A DNA stretch of 64,000 bases from assembly GCF_900215335.1 (NCBI RefSeq), contig NZ_OCMT01000002.1:62001-126000 (forward strand). The letters are read 5' to 3'. The notes beneath the pieces were generated by a model that was not told the DNA's origin, ran no database searches, and was given only the letters and a program-made list of their open reading frames with translations. Of the stretch, positions 16,649 to 26,291 are shown piece after piece (positions within the stretch are counted from its first letter, which is position 1; the number at the start of each line of letters is the position of its first letter). The DNA is from Pedobacter xixiisoli. Its GTDB lineage: Bacteria; Bacteroidota; Bacteroidia; Sphingobacteriales; Sphingobacteriaceae. The position numbers and the translations under genes are program-made.

Positions 16649-18247
16649 TTACACCGAAAGTCCCTGCTGTTGATCGGCCTTTTTATCCCTGCCCTTGCCT
16701 TTCTCATTTTCCGAAGAAAACACGTTCTGTTTCTGGAACTGTTCACGTTTTTCCATTTTTCCGTCCATCTTATAAAAATTGAAATTGCCGTACCTAGGCA
16801 TTGCCTCGATACGCATCTGCTGCTCTACCCCCTCGGCATCTTTCACCGTCACTACAGGTCTGTGGCCATCTTTCAGCTGCGCAATCACCTCAGCCTCTTT
16901 TTTGGGATCGGCCAGCTCCTTGATATTATAGCCCGCCAGTTCTTTAAGAACATCCACACCGTAGTTCTCGCCATATTGTTTGACCTTAAAATTGCCATAC
17001 TTGTCCTTTGCCTCGTTGAACTCAAAGGTGTTCCAAGCTTTATAGGCTTCACCCGTTCCTCTATTCACCAGGTCATCACGGAACACCGCTCGCCCCTGCA
17101 TCAGGTTGATGCCCTGTTCTACATTGATCCCCTTGCCCCTATCCACATAAAAGGTATTGGTTCGGATGGTTCCATAATAGGCCATTTTGAAATCTTTCTC
17201 TACATAGTCCACTTTCACCGCATCACGGGTTGCCAGCGTAAACTTATCCGCCGCTGTCTTTCCTACCGCAAGTTCTTTTGCTCCTGGCGTAGTCTTGAAA
17301 TACTCCATGGCCTCAGCTGCATTGACAAAAGATTTTACCGGAGTTTCACCCTTTTCGTTCTTCTCAGCTGAAAGCACAAAGTACTGCCTACCTGCTTCCA
17401 AAGGTTTGGCACTCGTCATCGAAAGCTCATATTTGTTCAGGTAATAGTATTCACTGGAACCCGACTGCTTGAAGTGCAGGGTCAGGTCCATCTGCCCCTT
17501 GTCTATCATTACAGCTGCACGCAGCTCGAATAGTGGCCTACCTCGGCCCATCTCTTTCTCCATTTCCTTAATCAGCGCCTCGTTAAATTTCAATACTTTC
17601 ATCTCCGCTTGAAGATTTTCCAAATTTGTTTTATTGATATTCATCTCTAATAATTTAGAAACAGGCGTCATCACCTGTTTCGATCCATAAATATTTTCTA
17701 GTGCCTGTTGCAAGGTCACTTCCGAAGTAAGGTAATGACGTTTATAAAAAAGGCCATAATAATCGGGTATACGGCCTATTACTGGACTTTCCGAATCTGT
17801 TCCACCCAGATATTTGCTGAACAAGGTCTCTACAATATCATCCATACGGAACTGATACTCGGTGGTCAGCTCTTCATAATTCGTGGTAAACGTCGAAACA
17901 GCATCGACTACTCCCCACTTCTCCGCTGTCATTTCACCCGACCAATCCTGTTTAGCAAAACGTCCTTCCAGTTCGCGACTATCGATCCCATTATTGATAA
18001 AATGCGCCAGATCGACGGCTGGGTGTGGCTGGATCAGGTAATACATATGCCATACCATACCCTTACTGGGAGTATTCCAAATGTCAAATTCGGCGTATAG
18101 TCTTTTCTCAACTTGGTCAAATGAAATGTTCACCCTAAGGTAATGGCGATCACTTGTACCAAATTCCAACAACCTTTCTTTCAGAACATCATCTAACTGA
18201 AATCCAGTTGCCTCGATTTTGGCAATAATAGCCTCCGCAGTTTCCAT
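16649..18247 (-). CDS. conjugative-element accessory protein, DUF3945/DUF4099-like C-terminus
   Basis: 532 aa, cytoplasmic (no signal or TM). The C-terminal part (GYNIKELADPKKEAEVIAQLKDGHRP, then VKDAEGVEQQMRIEAMPRYGNFNFYKMDGK) resembles the repeat found in DUF3945/DUF4099 proteins of Bacteroidota conjugative elements. The final 35 residues are polar and Lys/Gln-rich. It starts 1 nt before the traM stop on the same strand, in the place where traN is found in CTnDOT-type clusters, but it is not TraN: it has no signal peptide and no beta-rich DUF4138 domain. Role unknown. Confidence 0.55.
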   Translation of the reverse strand: METAEAIIAKIEATGFQLDDVLKERLLEFGTSDRHYLRVNISFDQVEKRLYAEFDIWNTPSKGMVWHMYYLIQPHPAVDLAHFINNGIDSRELEGRFAKQDWSGEMTAEKWGVVDAVSTFTTNYEELTTEYQFRMDDIVETLFSKYLGGTDSESPVIGRIPDYYGLFYKRHYLTSEVTLQQALENIYGSKQVMTPVSKLLEMNINKTNLENLQAEMKVLKFNEALIKEMEKEMGRGRPLFELRAAVMIDKGQMDLTLHFKQSGSSEYYYLNKYELSMTSAKPLEAGRQYFVLSAEKNEKGETPVKSFVNAAEAMEYFKTTPGAKELAVGKTAADKFTLATRDAVKVDYVEKDFKMAYYGTIRTNTFYVDRGKGINVEQGINLMQGRAVFRDDLVNRGTGEAYKAWNTFEFNEAKDKYGNFKVKQYGENYGVDVLKELAGYNIKELADPKKEAEVIAQLKDGHRPVVTVKDAEGVEQQMRIEAMPRYGNFNFYKMDGKMEKREQFQKQNVFSSENEKGKGRDKKADQQQGLSV

Positions 18248-18248
18248 C

Positions 18249-19298
18249 CTAGCGTTGCTCTATCCTCAATAGCACCGGATAACCGTTCTTTAGAGGCTGT
18301 CGGATACGCTTCAGTTTTTTGGTAAGCAATCCCCTCGCCGCATCGATACCCGCCCCTGCTAGCTGGGTGGTCAGGTCCATACCCATCATCCCAAAACTAC
18401 CCATGGCATCCACCCCACCGCCACGAGCGGCATCTGCCAACATCGCCTCCGGTGCATTGACCCCAACCATGGCATCCTTCCTATCAAAAACAGTCAACCG
18501 AACAGGTATGATCGAATTGCCCATTCGTATATTCCTGATCTCCAGATTGAGCCTTTGGTTAGAAAAATTCCCAAGGGCATACACATTATAGCCCTTGGGA
18601 ATAACATAGCCTCCAACAACCATGGTATCCAACAATTTCAGTTTCACTACCGAACCCTGAACCGCTTTTTGGTTACCATCGACCACTGCCGGAATAGCAC
18701 CAAATACGCTATCTATGGACACCTTACCACCATGCTCTGTCTTATACTTTAGCCTGGCCAATTCAGGGTCACCAATTTCCTGGATACGTTCAAGTATCGT
18801 AGACAGCTGTTTCATCTCTACATCCTCCCCACTACCTTGCTGCATCCCCTGCATCAGGCGTTCCAACTTTTCCACCTCACGCCCTGAACCTAAATCCCTA
18901 CCGCTAGACCTTGAACTTTCCGTCTTGGGCTCTTCATATCCCTTGGCCATCTCGGTGTTGAGCATAGCCAAACGTTCGTTGATGGCCACCACCTTTGGAT
19001 CCTCCCCCAATCCGTCAAAGCCCAATCTTCGGGCCACTTCATCCATACCATTTTCTGGGCTATCGATTTCAAAACCAGATTTTTGCTGGCTATCATATAC
19101 CGACATCTTCCCCTGCAACGTATCGGTGGCGAACTTTGCATCAGGTAACGATACGTTTAGTCCCGCACTCCCAGTGACTTTCTGAGTCTCCAACTTGCGG
19201 CCGCCACCCAGATAATAGAATGCCCCTGCCAGTATCGGCCATGCCAAAAGGGGCAATAGCAGCAACACTTTTCTCGCTTCAATCCTCTTTCTTTTCAT
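18249..19298 (-). CDS. traM: conjugative transposon protein TraM
   Basis: 349 aa. An N-terminal cytoplasmic basic stretch (MKRKRIEARKV), one TM (LLLLPLLAWPILAGAFYYLGG), a variable periplasmic linker with Ser/Arg/Glu-rich coils, then a conserved C-terminal domain (SVVKLKLLDTMVVGGYVIPKGYNVYALGNFSNQRLNLEIRNIRMGNSIIPVRLTVFDR). This corresponds to the VirB10-like component of the envelope-spanning channel. It follows the small TraL-like gene. Confidence 0.85.
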   Translation of the reverse strand: MKRKRIEARKVLLLLPLLAWPILAGAFYYLGGGRKLETQKVTGSAGLNVSLPDAKFATDTLQGKMSVYDSQQKSGFEIDSPENGMDEVARRLGFDGLGEDPKVVAINERLAMLNTEMAKGYEEPKTESSRSSGRDLGSGREVEKLERLMQGMQQGSGEDVEMKQLSTILERIQEIGDPELARLKYKTEHGGKVSIDSVFGAIPAVVDGNQKAVQGSVVKLKLLDTMVVGGYVIPKGYNVYALGNFSNQRLNLEIRNIRMGNSIIPVRLTVFDRKDAMVGVNAPEAMLADAARGGGVDAMGSFGMMGMDLTTQLAGAGIDAARGLLTKKLKRIRQPLKNGYPVLLRIEQR

Positions 19299-19335
19299 GC
19301 TTCTTTTTTGTTTTTAATTATTGTTCAACCTTCTA

Positions 19336-19560
19336 TTAATTCAATGCATCGATGACCAGATAGGCACAATAACCGCCCATCAGCAGGCACAGTAGTACCA
19401 GTAATACTAGCCAACTCCGTCTACCCCATCCGGCCGTCCTAACATTGAGATCATCCGCGATTTTGCGCTGTAATCTGCAAATGCGATCCGCCATCCGTTG
19501 CGCTAGCTTATCCTGTGAGCTGCTCAACTCCAGTTTTTTCCTTCTTCCAAATACCCTCAT
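19336..19560 (-). CDS. traL: TraL-like small membrane protein (DUF3989 type)
   Basis: 74 aa: a basic cytoplasmic helix (LAQRMADRICRLQRKIADDLN) followed by one C-terminal TM (WLVLLVLLCLLMGGYCAYLVI). Length, topology and position between traK (4-nt overlap) and traM identify it as the TraL equivalent; sequence alone would not be enough. Confidence 0.65.
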   Translation of the reverse strand: MRVFGRRKKLELSSSQDKLAQRMADRICRLQRKIADDLNVRTAGWGRRSWLVLLVLLCLLMGGYCAYLVIDALN

Positions 19561-20180
19561 CGCAGCTCGGTTTGATGACCTACATCCTCATTGGAAATCG
19601 TCTCCCATTTTTGGATCAGAAAACCATGTGGATTATTGTCAGACCGGCTCACATTCCGTAGTTCGCCCTGTGTGACCAGCTTCCTAACAGCAGAAGAACT
19701 GGATCGCACCAGCTTCTGGGTAGCATAGCACCTGAAATTATAGGGATGCTCACTGATATCCAACCGAATACTATCTATGGCTATCTCTTGGGAGATATTG
19801 GCCGAAATGATATTGTTGTAAAAGCCGCGTTCCTTCAAGCTTTCATAGTTTTTCCTTGCCGTCTCATCGGCCAGATTCAGTGCTTTGGCCACATTAGCCT
19901 TGATCACCTTGTCATCGGGATCAAGCGTAAAGAACCAATGATGGAACGTGGAGATGTGGTCACGAGCCTCTACGGCTATATTGTCTTTTCGGGAAGCAGC
20001 TATGGCTTCCAATACCTTTCCACTGGAAAGGATGTAGACGGTTCCCTGCACCTGTTTGACCATCTGGAAACTGGTATAGACCGCAAAACCTGAGATCAGT
20101 ATACAAGCTGCTACCAGAAATAGGCTAAAGCGCTTAATGTGCTGGAATGCGGTATCTATATTTTTTAATTGTGTCAACAT
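19557..20180 (-). CDS. traK: conjugative transposon protein TraK
   Basis: 207 aa. N-terminal cytoplasmic segment (TQLKNIDTAFQHIKRFSLF), one TM (LVAACILISGFAVYTSFQMV) and a periplasmic domain containing VEARDHISTFHHWFFTLDPD, SLKERGFYNNIISANISQEI and LDISEHPYNFRCYATQKLVRSS. These are typical TraK (VirB8-like) segments. It lies between traJ (5-nt gap) and traL. Confidence 0.9.
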   Translation of the reverse strand: MLTQLKNIDTAFQHIKRFSLFLVAACILISGFAVYTSFQMVKQVQGTVYILSSGKVLEAIAASRKDNIAVEARDHISTFHHWFFTLDPDDKVIKANVAKALNLADETARKNYESLKERGFYNNIISANISQEIAIDSIRLDISEHPYNFRCYATQKLVRSSSSAVRKLVTQGELRNVSRSDNNPHGFLIQKWETISNEDVGHQTELR

Positions 20181-20185
20181 AAGCT

Positions 20186-21364
20186 TTACTTTTCACCTCC
20201 AATCTTGTTCTTGAAATAATCATTACCGGCAGCTTCCGCCATACCCTGTCCCGTTTCCCTTTTGGTATCGCCAAATCTATCGGCTACCATCCCCGCACCA
20301 GATTTCAAAGCGCCAACAGTTGAACTTCCTCCCGATACAACCAGCGTATTCACCTTTTGCAGCATCGCATTCCCACCACCGGCATGTACGATATAATTGG
20401 CGACATTCGGTACGGTCAGATAGCCGACGATCCCGATACAGAGAAAAACGAGGTAGGCAAAATCACTTGGTGAAAAGAAGGTATCCCCCGCCTGACCAAT
20501 CTGCGAGATATCAATTTTCAGCATCTGCTCCTGGATTTTGCCCAGGATGCTGCCGAAGATATTGGCCACCGGCAGCCACATGAAAATGTTCACATAGCGG
20601 GCGAGCCATACCGTCAGGGTGTGCTGGAAACCATCATAGACGGCAAAGCCGAACACCAACGGACCTAATATGGCCAGCACGATCAGATAGAAGGTACGGA
20701 TGGTATTGATGCACAGCGAAGCGGCGGCAAACAGCACCTGCAGCACCTCCGACATCCATTGTTTGATCGAGTTTTTCATGTTATAGAAATTTCGATCCAA
20801 CCAGAACTTCATGCTATTTCCAATCCCTTCAAACATTCCCTCCTTTTCCCTATTGGGATCATCTGGATGGGTGTACTTGTACCAACGATCCTGGTTGCCC
20901 GTCCCCGTTTCCCCAACATACATCTGCCAATGGGCAGAACGCTTAATAGCCTGCTCCTTCTGCTTCAATAAAGCCTCGATTGCCCGATTGCTATTCCTCA
21001 CCATATTTCCTGTGGCAGAAGACACGGGCTGAAGCACCCCATTGATCACACCGATGACCATCGGGAACAACAGAATGGCCAATCCCAAAGCAAAGGGCCT
21101 CAATAGCGGATAAAAATCCACGGGCTCGGCGGCTGCCAAATGCTTCCATACCCTAGAAGCGATGTACCATAAAGCCCCAAATCCTGCCAGTCCACGAGCG
21201 GCACCGATCAGTCCCGAACACAGCGGCATCATTTCCGCATACACCCTATCCAAAACCGGCTGCAGGCCACTGATACTTCCGGCAACACCTCCCTCGGCAT
21301 ACGAAACAACGGGCAATACTATCCCTGTAACCACCAAAACGGCAGTCAAAAAAATCCTTTTCAT
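20186..21364 (-). CDS. traJ: conjugative transposon protein TraJ
   Basis: 392 aa. A cleavable signal (MKRIFLTAVLVVTGIVLPVVSYA), then several TM helices at ~60-110 (LAGFGALWYIASRVW, FALGLAILLFPMVIGVINGV) and ~210-330 (IRTFYLIVLAILGPLVFGFAVYDGF, LARYVNIFMWLPVANIFGSIL). The WLARYVNIFMWLPVANI region is characteristic of TraJ/VirB6-like inner-membrane channel proteins in CTnDOT-type elements. The soluble C-terminus is Gly/Ala-rich. Confidence 0.9.
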   Translation of the reverse strand: MKRIFLTAVLVVTGIVLPVVSYAEGGVAGSISGLQPVLDRVYAEMMPLCSGLIGAARGLAGFGALWYIASRVWKHLAAAEPVDFYPLLRPFALGLAILLFPMVIGVINGVLQPVSSATGNMVRNSNRAIEALLKQKEQAIKRSAHWQMYVGETGTGNQDRWYKYTHPDDPNREKEGMFEGIGNSMKFWLDRNFYNMKNSIKQWMSEVLQVLFAAASLCINTIRTFYLIVLAILGPLVFGFAVYDGFQHTLTVWLARYVNIFMWLPVANIFGSILGKIQEQMLKIDISQIGQAGDTFFSPSDFAYLVFLCIGIVGYLTVPNVANYIVHAGGGNAMLQKVNTLVVSGGSSTVGALKSGAGMVADRFGDTKRETGQGMAEAAGNDYFKNKIGGEK

Positions 21365-21380
21365 AAAATCTGTAAATTAA

Positions 21381-22022
21381 TTATCTCTGCCCGAAATATC
21401 CGGATACACCATTGACTTCAGCCTTCTCCTTCGCCCGCTGCAATCCAAGCAAATTTGTATCCCGATTGAACGACCTTAAAAACACGAGTTTGTCAGCCAT
21501 ATCAGCATGGATACGGTCGATGGCCTTCAGCCGTTCCTCATCGTTCATGTGCAGTTTGGAAGTAGTGATGACCATTAACAGCCGATCCAGGTTCTGCAGA
21601 CTCTCCCGATTGAGCCTGCCATACACCTGCTCCAGATAGCCCAGATCGGAAGAGGAAAAAACGTTCGAAGCAGACAACCTCTTAAAAGCGGACCTATAGT
21701 CGGAAAGTATTGCTGATTGCAAACGAACAATATCGGCCACCTTATGGTATTTCCTGACCTCTGGCGAGACGATCATCAGCCCGTCCAAGAATACCTCATG
21801 TAGATTAAAATTGCCCTGCGCTATATTTTTGACTGTATTGTAGCCATTATGGAGTATGGTATACCCCTGCTTCATGTCCGAGAGTATATTTTTCATTTGG
21901 CTAAGCTTCTCGACATTCAATAGCAGTTGCTGCACTTCATTGCTCTGCGCACAGACCTTGATAGCAACACCGCCTAAAAGCATGACAAAAACGTACCAGA
22001 ACTTTTTATTCATTGATTTCAT
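21381..22022 (-). CDS. TraI-like periplasmic protein, paralogue 3
   Basis: 213 aa with a signal peptide (FVMLLGGVAIKVCAQ). The mature part is helical: EVQQLLLNVEKLSQMKNILS, GYTILHNGYNTVKNIAQGNFNLHEVFLDGL, DLGYLEQVYGRLNRESLQNLDRLLMVITT. It shares order and motifs with the two genes upstream. Members of this family are often annotated TerB-like in Bacteroidota conjugative clusters. Its ATG overlaps the previous stop by 17 nt. Probably a pilus or channel component (inference). Confidence 0.7.
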   Translation of the reverse strand: MKSMNKKFWYVFVMLLGGVAIKVCAQSNEVQQLLLNVEKLSQMKNILSDMKQGYTILHNGYNTVKNIAQGNFNLHEVFLDGLMIVSPEVRKYHKVADIVRLQSAILSDYRSAFKRLSASNVFSSSDLGYLEQVYGRLNRESLQNLDRLLMVITTSKLHMNDEERLKAIDRIHADMADKLVFLRSFNRDTNLLGLQRAKEKAEVNGVSGYFGQR

Positions 22023-22656
22023 AAAATCCTCCTAAGTGTTTAATCCCCTTACTTTCACCATCTATCTGTTTGGACAACTGCAGCACCTTTGCCGAAAAAT
22101 CCTGTACAAAAGCCGATCTGTCCTGCATCCGCCGATAGATCCCCTCCAATCTTGTCAGCCTTTCACTATCGCCCATCTCCACTTTGCCCGAGGTCAAGAC
22201 CAACAGCAGTTCGGCCAGATCGTCAAGGCACGCTTCCATCACGGCAGCTTTTACCGATCGCAGATAAGCTAATCGATCAGGCGGAAGTCCCTCCAAATCT
22301 AGCAGTCGTCCAAAGGAACGGACCATTCCGATTTCCATTGCTACAATGTCCGCGATACGTGCATCATTACGAATAGCAGGCGATACCTTTTTTAGTCCGG
22401 AAATAAAGAACTCATGCAATTTGAACTCGCCATCGGCAATATCCCTGACCATGCCCAATCCGTCACGGGCAATACCATAGCCTTTTTTGACATAGCCTGT
22501 GTACACCTGTAGGGCCGCAATCTGTTCCAACAAATACTTCTTTTGTGTATGCCGCTGTCGGAACCATTCGCCCCAGGTCTGGGCATTCGCCTGAAAACCG
22601 ATACATCCAGAGAGAAACACCAACCAGAATAGCCAAATACTTTTACCTGATCTCAT
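22006..22656 (-). CDS. TraI-like periplasmic protein, paralogue 2
   Basis: 216 aa, signal peptide (LFWLVFLSGCIGFQANAQ), helical mature part with QIAALQVYTGYVKKGYGIARDGLGMVRDIADGEFKLHEFF and VLTSGKVEMGDSERLTRLEGIYRRMQD. The block G-Y-x-x-x-x-x-G-x-x-x-(I/V)-(K/R)-x-I-A-x-G-x-F-x-L-H-E is shared with paralogue 3. The ORF overlaps both neighbours by 14-17 nt, a tight translational chain. Confidence 0.7.
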   Translation of the reverse strand: MRSGKSIWLFWLVFLSGCIGFQANAQTWGEWFRQRHTQKKYLLEQIAALQVYTGYVKKGYGIARDGLGMVRDIADGEFKLHEFFISGLKKVSPAIRNDARIADIVAMEIGMVRSFGRLLDLEGLPPDRLAYLRSVKAAVMEACLDDLAELLLVLTSGKVEMGDSERLTRLEGIYRRMQDRSAFVQDFSAKVLQLSKQIDGESKGIKHLGGFYEINE

Positions 22657-23332
22657 ATACCAATTTTAAGGTCTTCACTTCCAGTTCCGATTTTGCCCTT
22701 TGGATGGAAAGGCTAATGTTCTGCTGGCCAAACTGGCGCAGATCGTTATAGTTCCCCTCCATCTTTTCCGCTGCCGCATCGATCAGCTCTAGGCGGGCGG
22801 CATCCGACATCTGCGTTTTGAAGGAATTCACCACTACAAAGATCTGGTCAAGATTTTTCAAGCTCTGCTCCAACATCCCGCCGTAAACGTCTTCGATGTG
22901 CCCGAGCTCATCAGGGGTAAAATGGCTGTCCCTCCTAAATTTTCCAATGGCCCATTTATATTCAGACAGGATATCGCCCTGCACACGGGCAAGCTCGCTG
23001 ATGCGCTGATAGGTGGCAATGACCGATTTGACCTTGTGCAGTTCCTCATAATAGCCCGAGTACAGCTTGCGCTGCCTTTCCGTCCAATCCGAGATTTCGC
23101 CCAACTTGAATTTGGACAGTTCATTTTCGATCACCTTTTGGGCATTCTGTAGCCAGATGGTCTTGTTCTGCAGCCGCTGTACCTTCAGGTCTACCGCCCT
23201 GATCACTTTTTTGACCCCAGCCTTGATCACCTCGGCAATGGCGAGCTGGGCATTAGCCCCATCGGGCATCGTAAACAGGATCAGTGCCGCACTCAGCGGC
23301 AGCACGATCCTGTATGTTTTCAGTATACTCAT
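22643..23332 (-). CDS. TraI-like (DUF4141-type) periplasmic protein, paralogue 1
   Basis: 229 aa, signal peptide (VLPLSAALILFTMPDGANAQ). The mature protein has VIKAGVKKVIRAVDLKVQRLQNKTIWLQNAQKVIENEL, then WTERQRKLYSGYYEELHKVK and DELGHIEDVYGGMLEQSLKNLDQIFVVVNSF. The NKTIWLQNAQK segment is the hallmark of TraI of CTnDOT-type systems, so this is the archetype of the three tandem copies. It ends 13 nt inside paralogue 2. Confidence 0.75.
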   Translation of the reverse strand: MSILKTYRIVLPLSAALILFTMPDGANAQLAIAEVIKAGVKKVIRAVDLKVQRLQNKTIWLQNAQKVIENELSKFKLGEISDWTERQRKLYSGYYEELHKVKSVIATYQRISELARVQGDILSEYKWAIGKFRRDSHFTPDELGHIEDVYGGMLEQSLKNLDQIFVVVNSFKTQMSDAARLELIDAAAEKMEGNYNDLRQFGQQNISLSIQRAKSELEVKTLKLVYEIR

Positions 23333-23361
23333 ATCTTCTCCTTATCACATTACTCCATTAA

Positions 23362-23781
23362 TTAGTGCAAACGTTGATACACCGCTTTTTCCAAGACCAG
23401 CGCATCATCCAGCATCTTTAGTTCCCTGCCCTTGCTACGTTCCAACAGCAGCTTTCTCTCCTGATCGAATTGCAGTTTCCAGCTTTCCCTTTGGATCACG
23501 GGCTTTGCCTTTTTGCCCTGCTCGTCAATGATTACAATACCCGTACTGCGATAGATAAGGTAATCCAGCTCACCCACCTTTTCCACACGTAACGTATCGA
23601 AAGCCTCACTGAACTCGGAACTGGCAGCATTCACAAAGGTGCCTTCAAAGCTGGGCGCTGGCTTAGGATTACAGCCCGCCAAAACCATCATCCAAAGAAG
23701 TACCATTCCAGACCAAAGCGTTTTCCACTCGTTTTTCCTTACCGAAAAACTCGACCCTGTTAAAATTTCAATTGTTCCCAT
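23362..23781 (-). CDS. small lipoprotein of the tra cluster
   Basis: 139 aa. A lipoprotein signal (LLWMMVLAGC, Cys ~38) and a ~100-residue beta-rich mature domain (FEGTFVNAASSEFSEAFDTLRVEK, DYLIYRSTGIVIIDEQGKKAKPV) ending in a helix. It lies between traG and the TraI paralogues. Small lipoproteins in this position occur in conjugation clusters and could anchor the channel or act in entry exclusion; neither is shown. Confidence 0.6.
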   Translation of the reverse strand: MGTIEILTGSSFSVRKNEWKTLWSGMVLLWMMVLAGCNPKPAPSFEGTFVNAASSEFSEAFDTLRVEKVGELDYLIYRSTGIVIIDEQGKKAKPVIQRESWKLQFDQERKLLLERSKGRELKMLDDALVLEKAVYQRLH

Positions 23782-23801
23782 TTCGTTAACATTTAAAAGG
23801 T

Positions 23802-26291
23802 TTATAAATCTTCCTCGCCACTGGCAATCTTGGACGCCAGTGCGGCGACCCCACGGGCGAAGTCGCCGTACCTGGCGGCGTATGCCGCTACCTTCAGCTT
23901 CTCCTTCTCCTCTGTCGTATAGGTCAGGTATTCTGCAATACTCAGTTCCGTACGATAGACCTTGCTCATCTGGCCGCCCAAGGAAATAAATACCTCCTTG
24001 TAATTTAATTTGGGATCATTATTCCGGTTCATCGATAGCACCTGCGCCCGTTCCTTATCGGTCAGTCCCAATAGTTCCTGCACGGCATCGAACTTGTTCT
24101 GATACTTACGCTGGTCCAACAGGATCTTGCAATCGGCATTATTGATAATGGCCTGCTTGACAATCGGCGAGGAAATGATATCCTCGATCTCCTGGGTGAC
24201 CACGACCGCCTCCCCAAAGAACTTACGCACCGTCTTGAACAAAAACCTCAGATAATCTGCCATCCCAGCTCCCGAAATCGCCTTCCAGGCCTCTTCGATA
24301 CAGATCAGCTTGCGCACTCCCTTCAGTTTCCGCATCTTGGAAATAAAAAGTTCCATAATGATCAGCGTCACTACCGGAAACAGAATTGGATGTGACTTGA
24401 TCGTATCAATCTCAAAGACGATGAAACGCTCGTGCAACAAATCCAGATTTTCCTGGGCATTCAACAGATAGTCGAACTCTCCTCCCTTGTAATAGGGGTT
24501 CAACACATAAAGGAAACTCTGGATATTGAAATCCCGCTCCTGTACCTTGCCATCCTTGAGTACCTCTAGGTATTCGTCCATCAAAAACTCATAAAAAGAG
24601 TTGAAACAGGGGAAGACCCCGGGGTTCTTTTCCAGATAGGCGTAGTACATCGTCAGGGCATTGGAAATGGCCACATATTCCGCCCTTGAATACGTCTCAT
24701 CATCCTTTTTCCATAAAGCCAACAGCAAGGTCTTGATACTCTCCTTCTTCTCGGTATCCAACACATCTCCAGGCGAAAGATAGAATGGGTTGAACTGGAT
24801 CGGACTTTCCTCCGAATAGGTGAAATAATAACCACCCACCAAATCACATAAACCTTTGTAACTATGGCCGACATCGACAATGACCACATGTGTTCCCTGT
24901 TCATAATAACTGCGCAGCATGTGGTTGGTAAAGAAACTTTTCCCCGAACCCGAAGGTCCGATAATGAACTTGTTCCTGTTGGTCGTCCAGCCCCTTCTCA
25001 TCGGCTCGTCCGAGAGGTCCACATGTACCGGATAGCCGGCGCCTCGTTCCGCCAAACGCATCCCGAAGGGTGACAAAGATGACCTGTAGGAAGTTTCCAT
25101 ATTCAGAAAACAGCAGGCCTGCTCGGCAAAGGTATCGAAGGTATCGTTCATCGGAAAATCACCCGCATTTCCCGGAATGCCGGCAAACCAGATCTGCGCC
25201 GCCCCATCGGTCTCCTGCTTACAGACCGCATCCATGGCGGACATGGACGAGGCCACCTTGTTCTTCAGTTCGGATGCCTCTACCTCATTATCCGCCCAGC
25301 ACAACACATTGAAATGTGCCTTGATCGGCAGCTTCTGGGTAGCGATCGCCTCGTTCAGAAAATCATTTACCGCATCCCGACTAATGGCATTTTCCCTAGA
25401 ATAGCCAGACAAGGATTGCAAGCGTAGTTTTCTAGCTTCCAGCTTTTTCAAAGTCAGCGCTGAATCCTCCACAAACAAGAATTGCGAGTAGATATGGTTA
25501 CAATCCAGAAATCCGCCCAATGGAGAGGCAAAGCCAATCGAATACTTGCTCTTATCCGTAGAATACCTGTCATAATTGATCCTTTGCCCACAGTAAGCTG
25601 GTAGCTCCTGCACATCCGAAAGCGTATAGAGTTCCACTGGCTGATCTCCCACTCGGATACCTCCCGCCACATGCACATCGCTGATCATCGGTTGTTGCGA
25701 CCTGCCCAACAGGAACAGGTAACGCTCAATGATCCCTGCGGAATTGGCCGTCCCGCAAAGCTCATCATCGGTCAATCGAAGCATTTCCATTAGTCCACTA
25801 TCCAGCAGTATCCTTTCAAACTGGCCGCAGGCCGAAAGGAAAGTGGAAAACAACCGTTCATCTGCCACCCGAACCGGTGCCACGGATTTGCGCAATATCC
25901 CCGAATAGGACGAACTCGAATTTCTCCGCCCGATAGGCTTCTGCGTCAAAAAGATATAGCATTCGTGGGACAGGAAAGGCCTTTCGTTGAAATGTTGTTC
26001 CGATGCCCTCGACAATACGCTAGAAATACCCGACCCAGCAGCCACATCACCACTAAAATCTGCCTTCACTTTCGAGCGCAAGAACCAGTCCATCTTGTGC
26101 ACAATACTGCCCGCAGGCAATACCCTAACGGCACGGACAAAAGCCTGATGAAAGGCATCGAACTGTTCGCCAGACAACGTACCCGTTTCCGGCAGCATCA
26201 CCTTAAAGCCGATAGTCAAGTCTCCCTGCATAGATACCATTGCATTGCTTTCCACCTTCCAGATCGGCATGATATTATTGATATCAATCAT
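23802..26291 (-). CDS. traG: TraG, VirB4-type conjugation ATPase
   Basis: 829 aa. Residues 1-~400 form the TraG N-terminal domain (NIMPIWKVESNAMVSMQGDLTIGFKV). The ATPase core follows: Walker A IIGPSGSGKSFF (~445-455), IVDVGHSYKGLCDLVGG, then Walker B-like KLICIEEAWKAISGAGMADYLRF (~660) and a VVTQEIEDI motif. Full length for the family, no frameshift. It energises pilus biogenesis and substrate transfer at the inner membrane. Its start overlaps traF by 8 nt. Confidence 0.95.
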   Translation of the reverse strand: MIDINNIMPIWKVESNAMVSMQGDLTIGFKVMLPETGTLSGEQFDAFHQAFVRAVRVLPAGSIVHKMDWFLRSKVKADFSGDVAAGSGISSVLSRASEQHFNERPFLSHECYIFLTQKPIGRRNSSSSYSGILRKSVAPVRVADERLFSTFLSACGQFERILLDSGLMEMLRLTDDELCGTANSAGIIERYLFLLGRSQQPMISDVHVAGGIRVGDQPVELYTLSDVQELPAYCGQRINYDRYSTDKSKYSIGFASPLGGFLDCNHIYSQFLFVEDSALTLKKLEARKLRLQSLSGYSRENAISRDAVNDFLNEAIATQKLPIKAHFNVLCWADNEVEASELKNKVASSMSAMDAVCKQETDGAAQIWFAGIPGNAGDFPMNDTFDTFAEQACCFLNMETSYRSSLSPFGMRLAERGAGYPVHVDLSDEPMRRGWTTNRNKFIIGPSGSGKSFFTNHMLRSYYEQGTHVVIVDVGHSYKGLCDLVGGYYFTYSEESPIQFNPFYLSPGDVLDTEKKESIKTLLLALWKKDDETYSRAEYVAISNALTMYYAYLEKNPGVFPCFNSFYEFLMDEYLEVLKDGKVQERDFNIQSFLYVLNPYYKGGEFDYLLNAQENLDLLHERFIVFEIDTIKSHPILFPVVTLIIMELFISKMRKLKGVRKLICIEEAWKAISGAGMADYLRFLFKTVRKFFGEAVVVTQEIEDIISSPIVKQAIINNADCKILLDQRKYQNKFDAVQELLGLTDKERAQVLSMNRNNDPKLNYKEVFISLGGQMSKVYRTELSIAEYLTYTTEEKEKLKVAAYAARYGDFARGVAALASKIASGEEDL

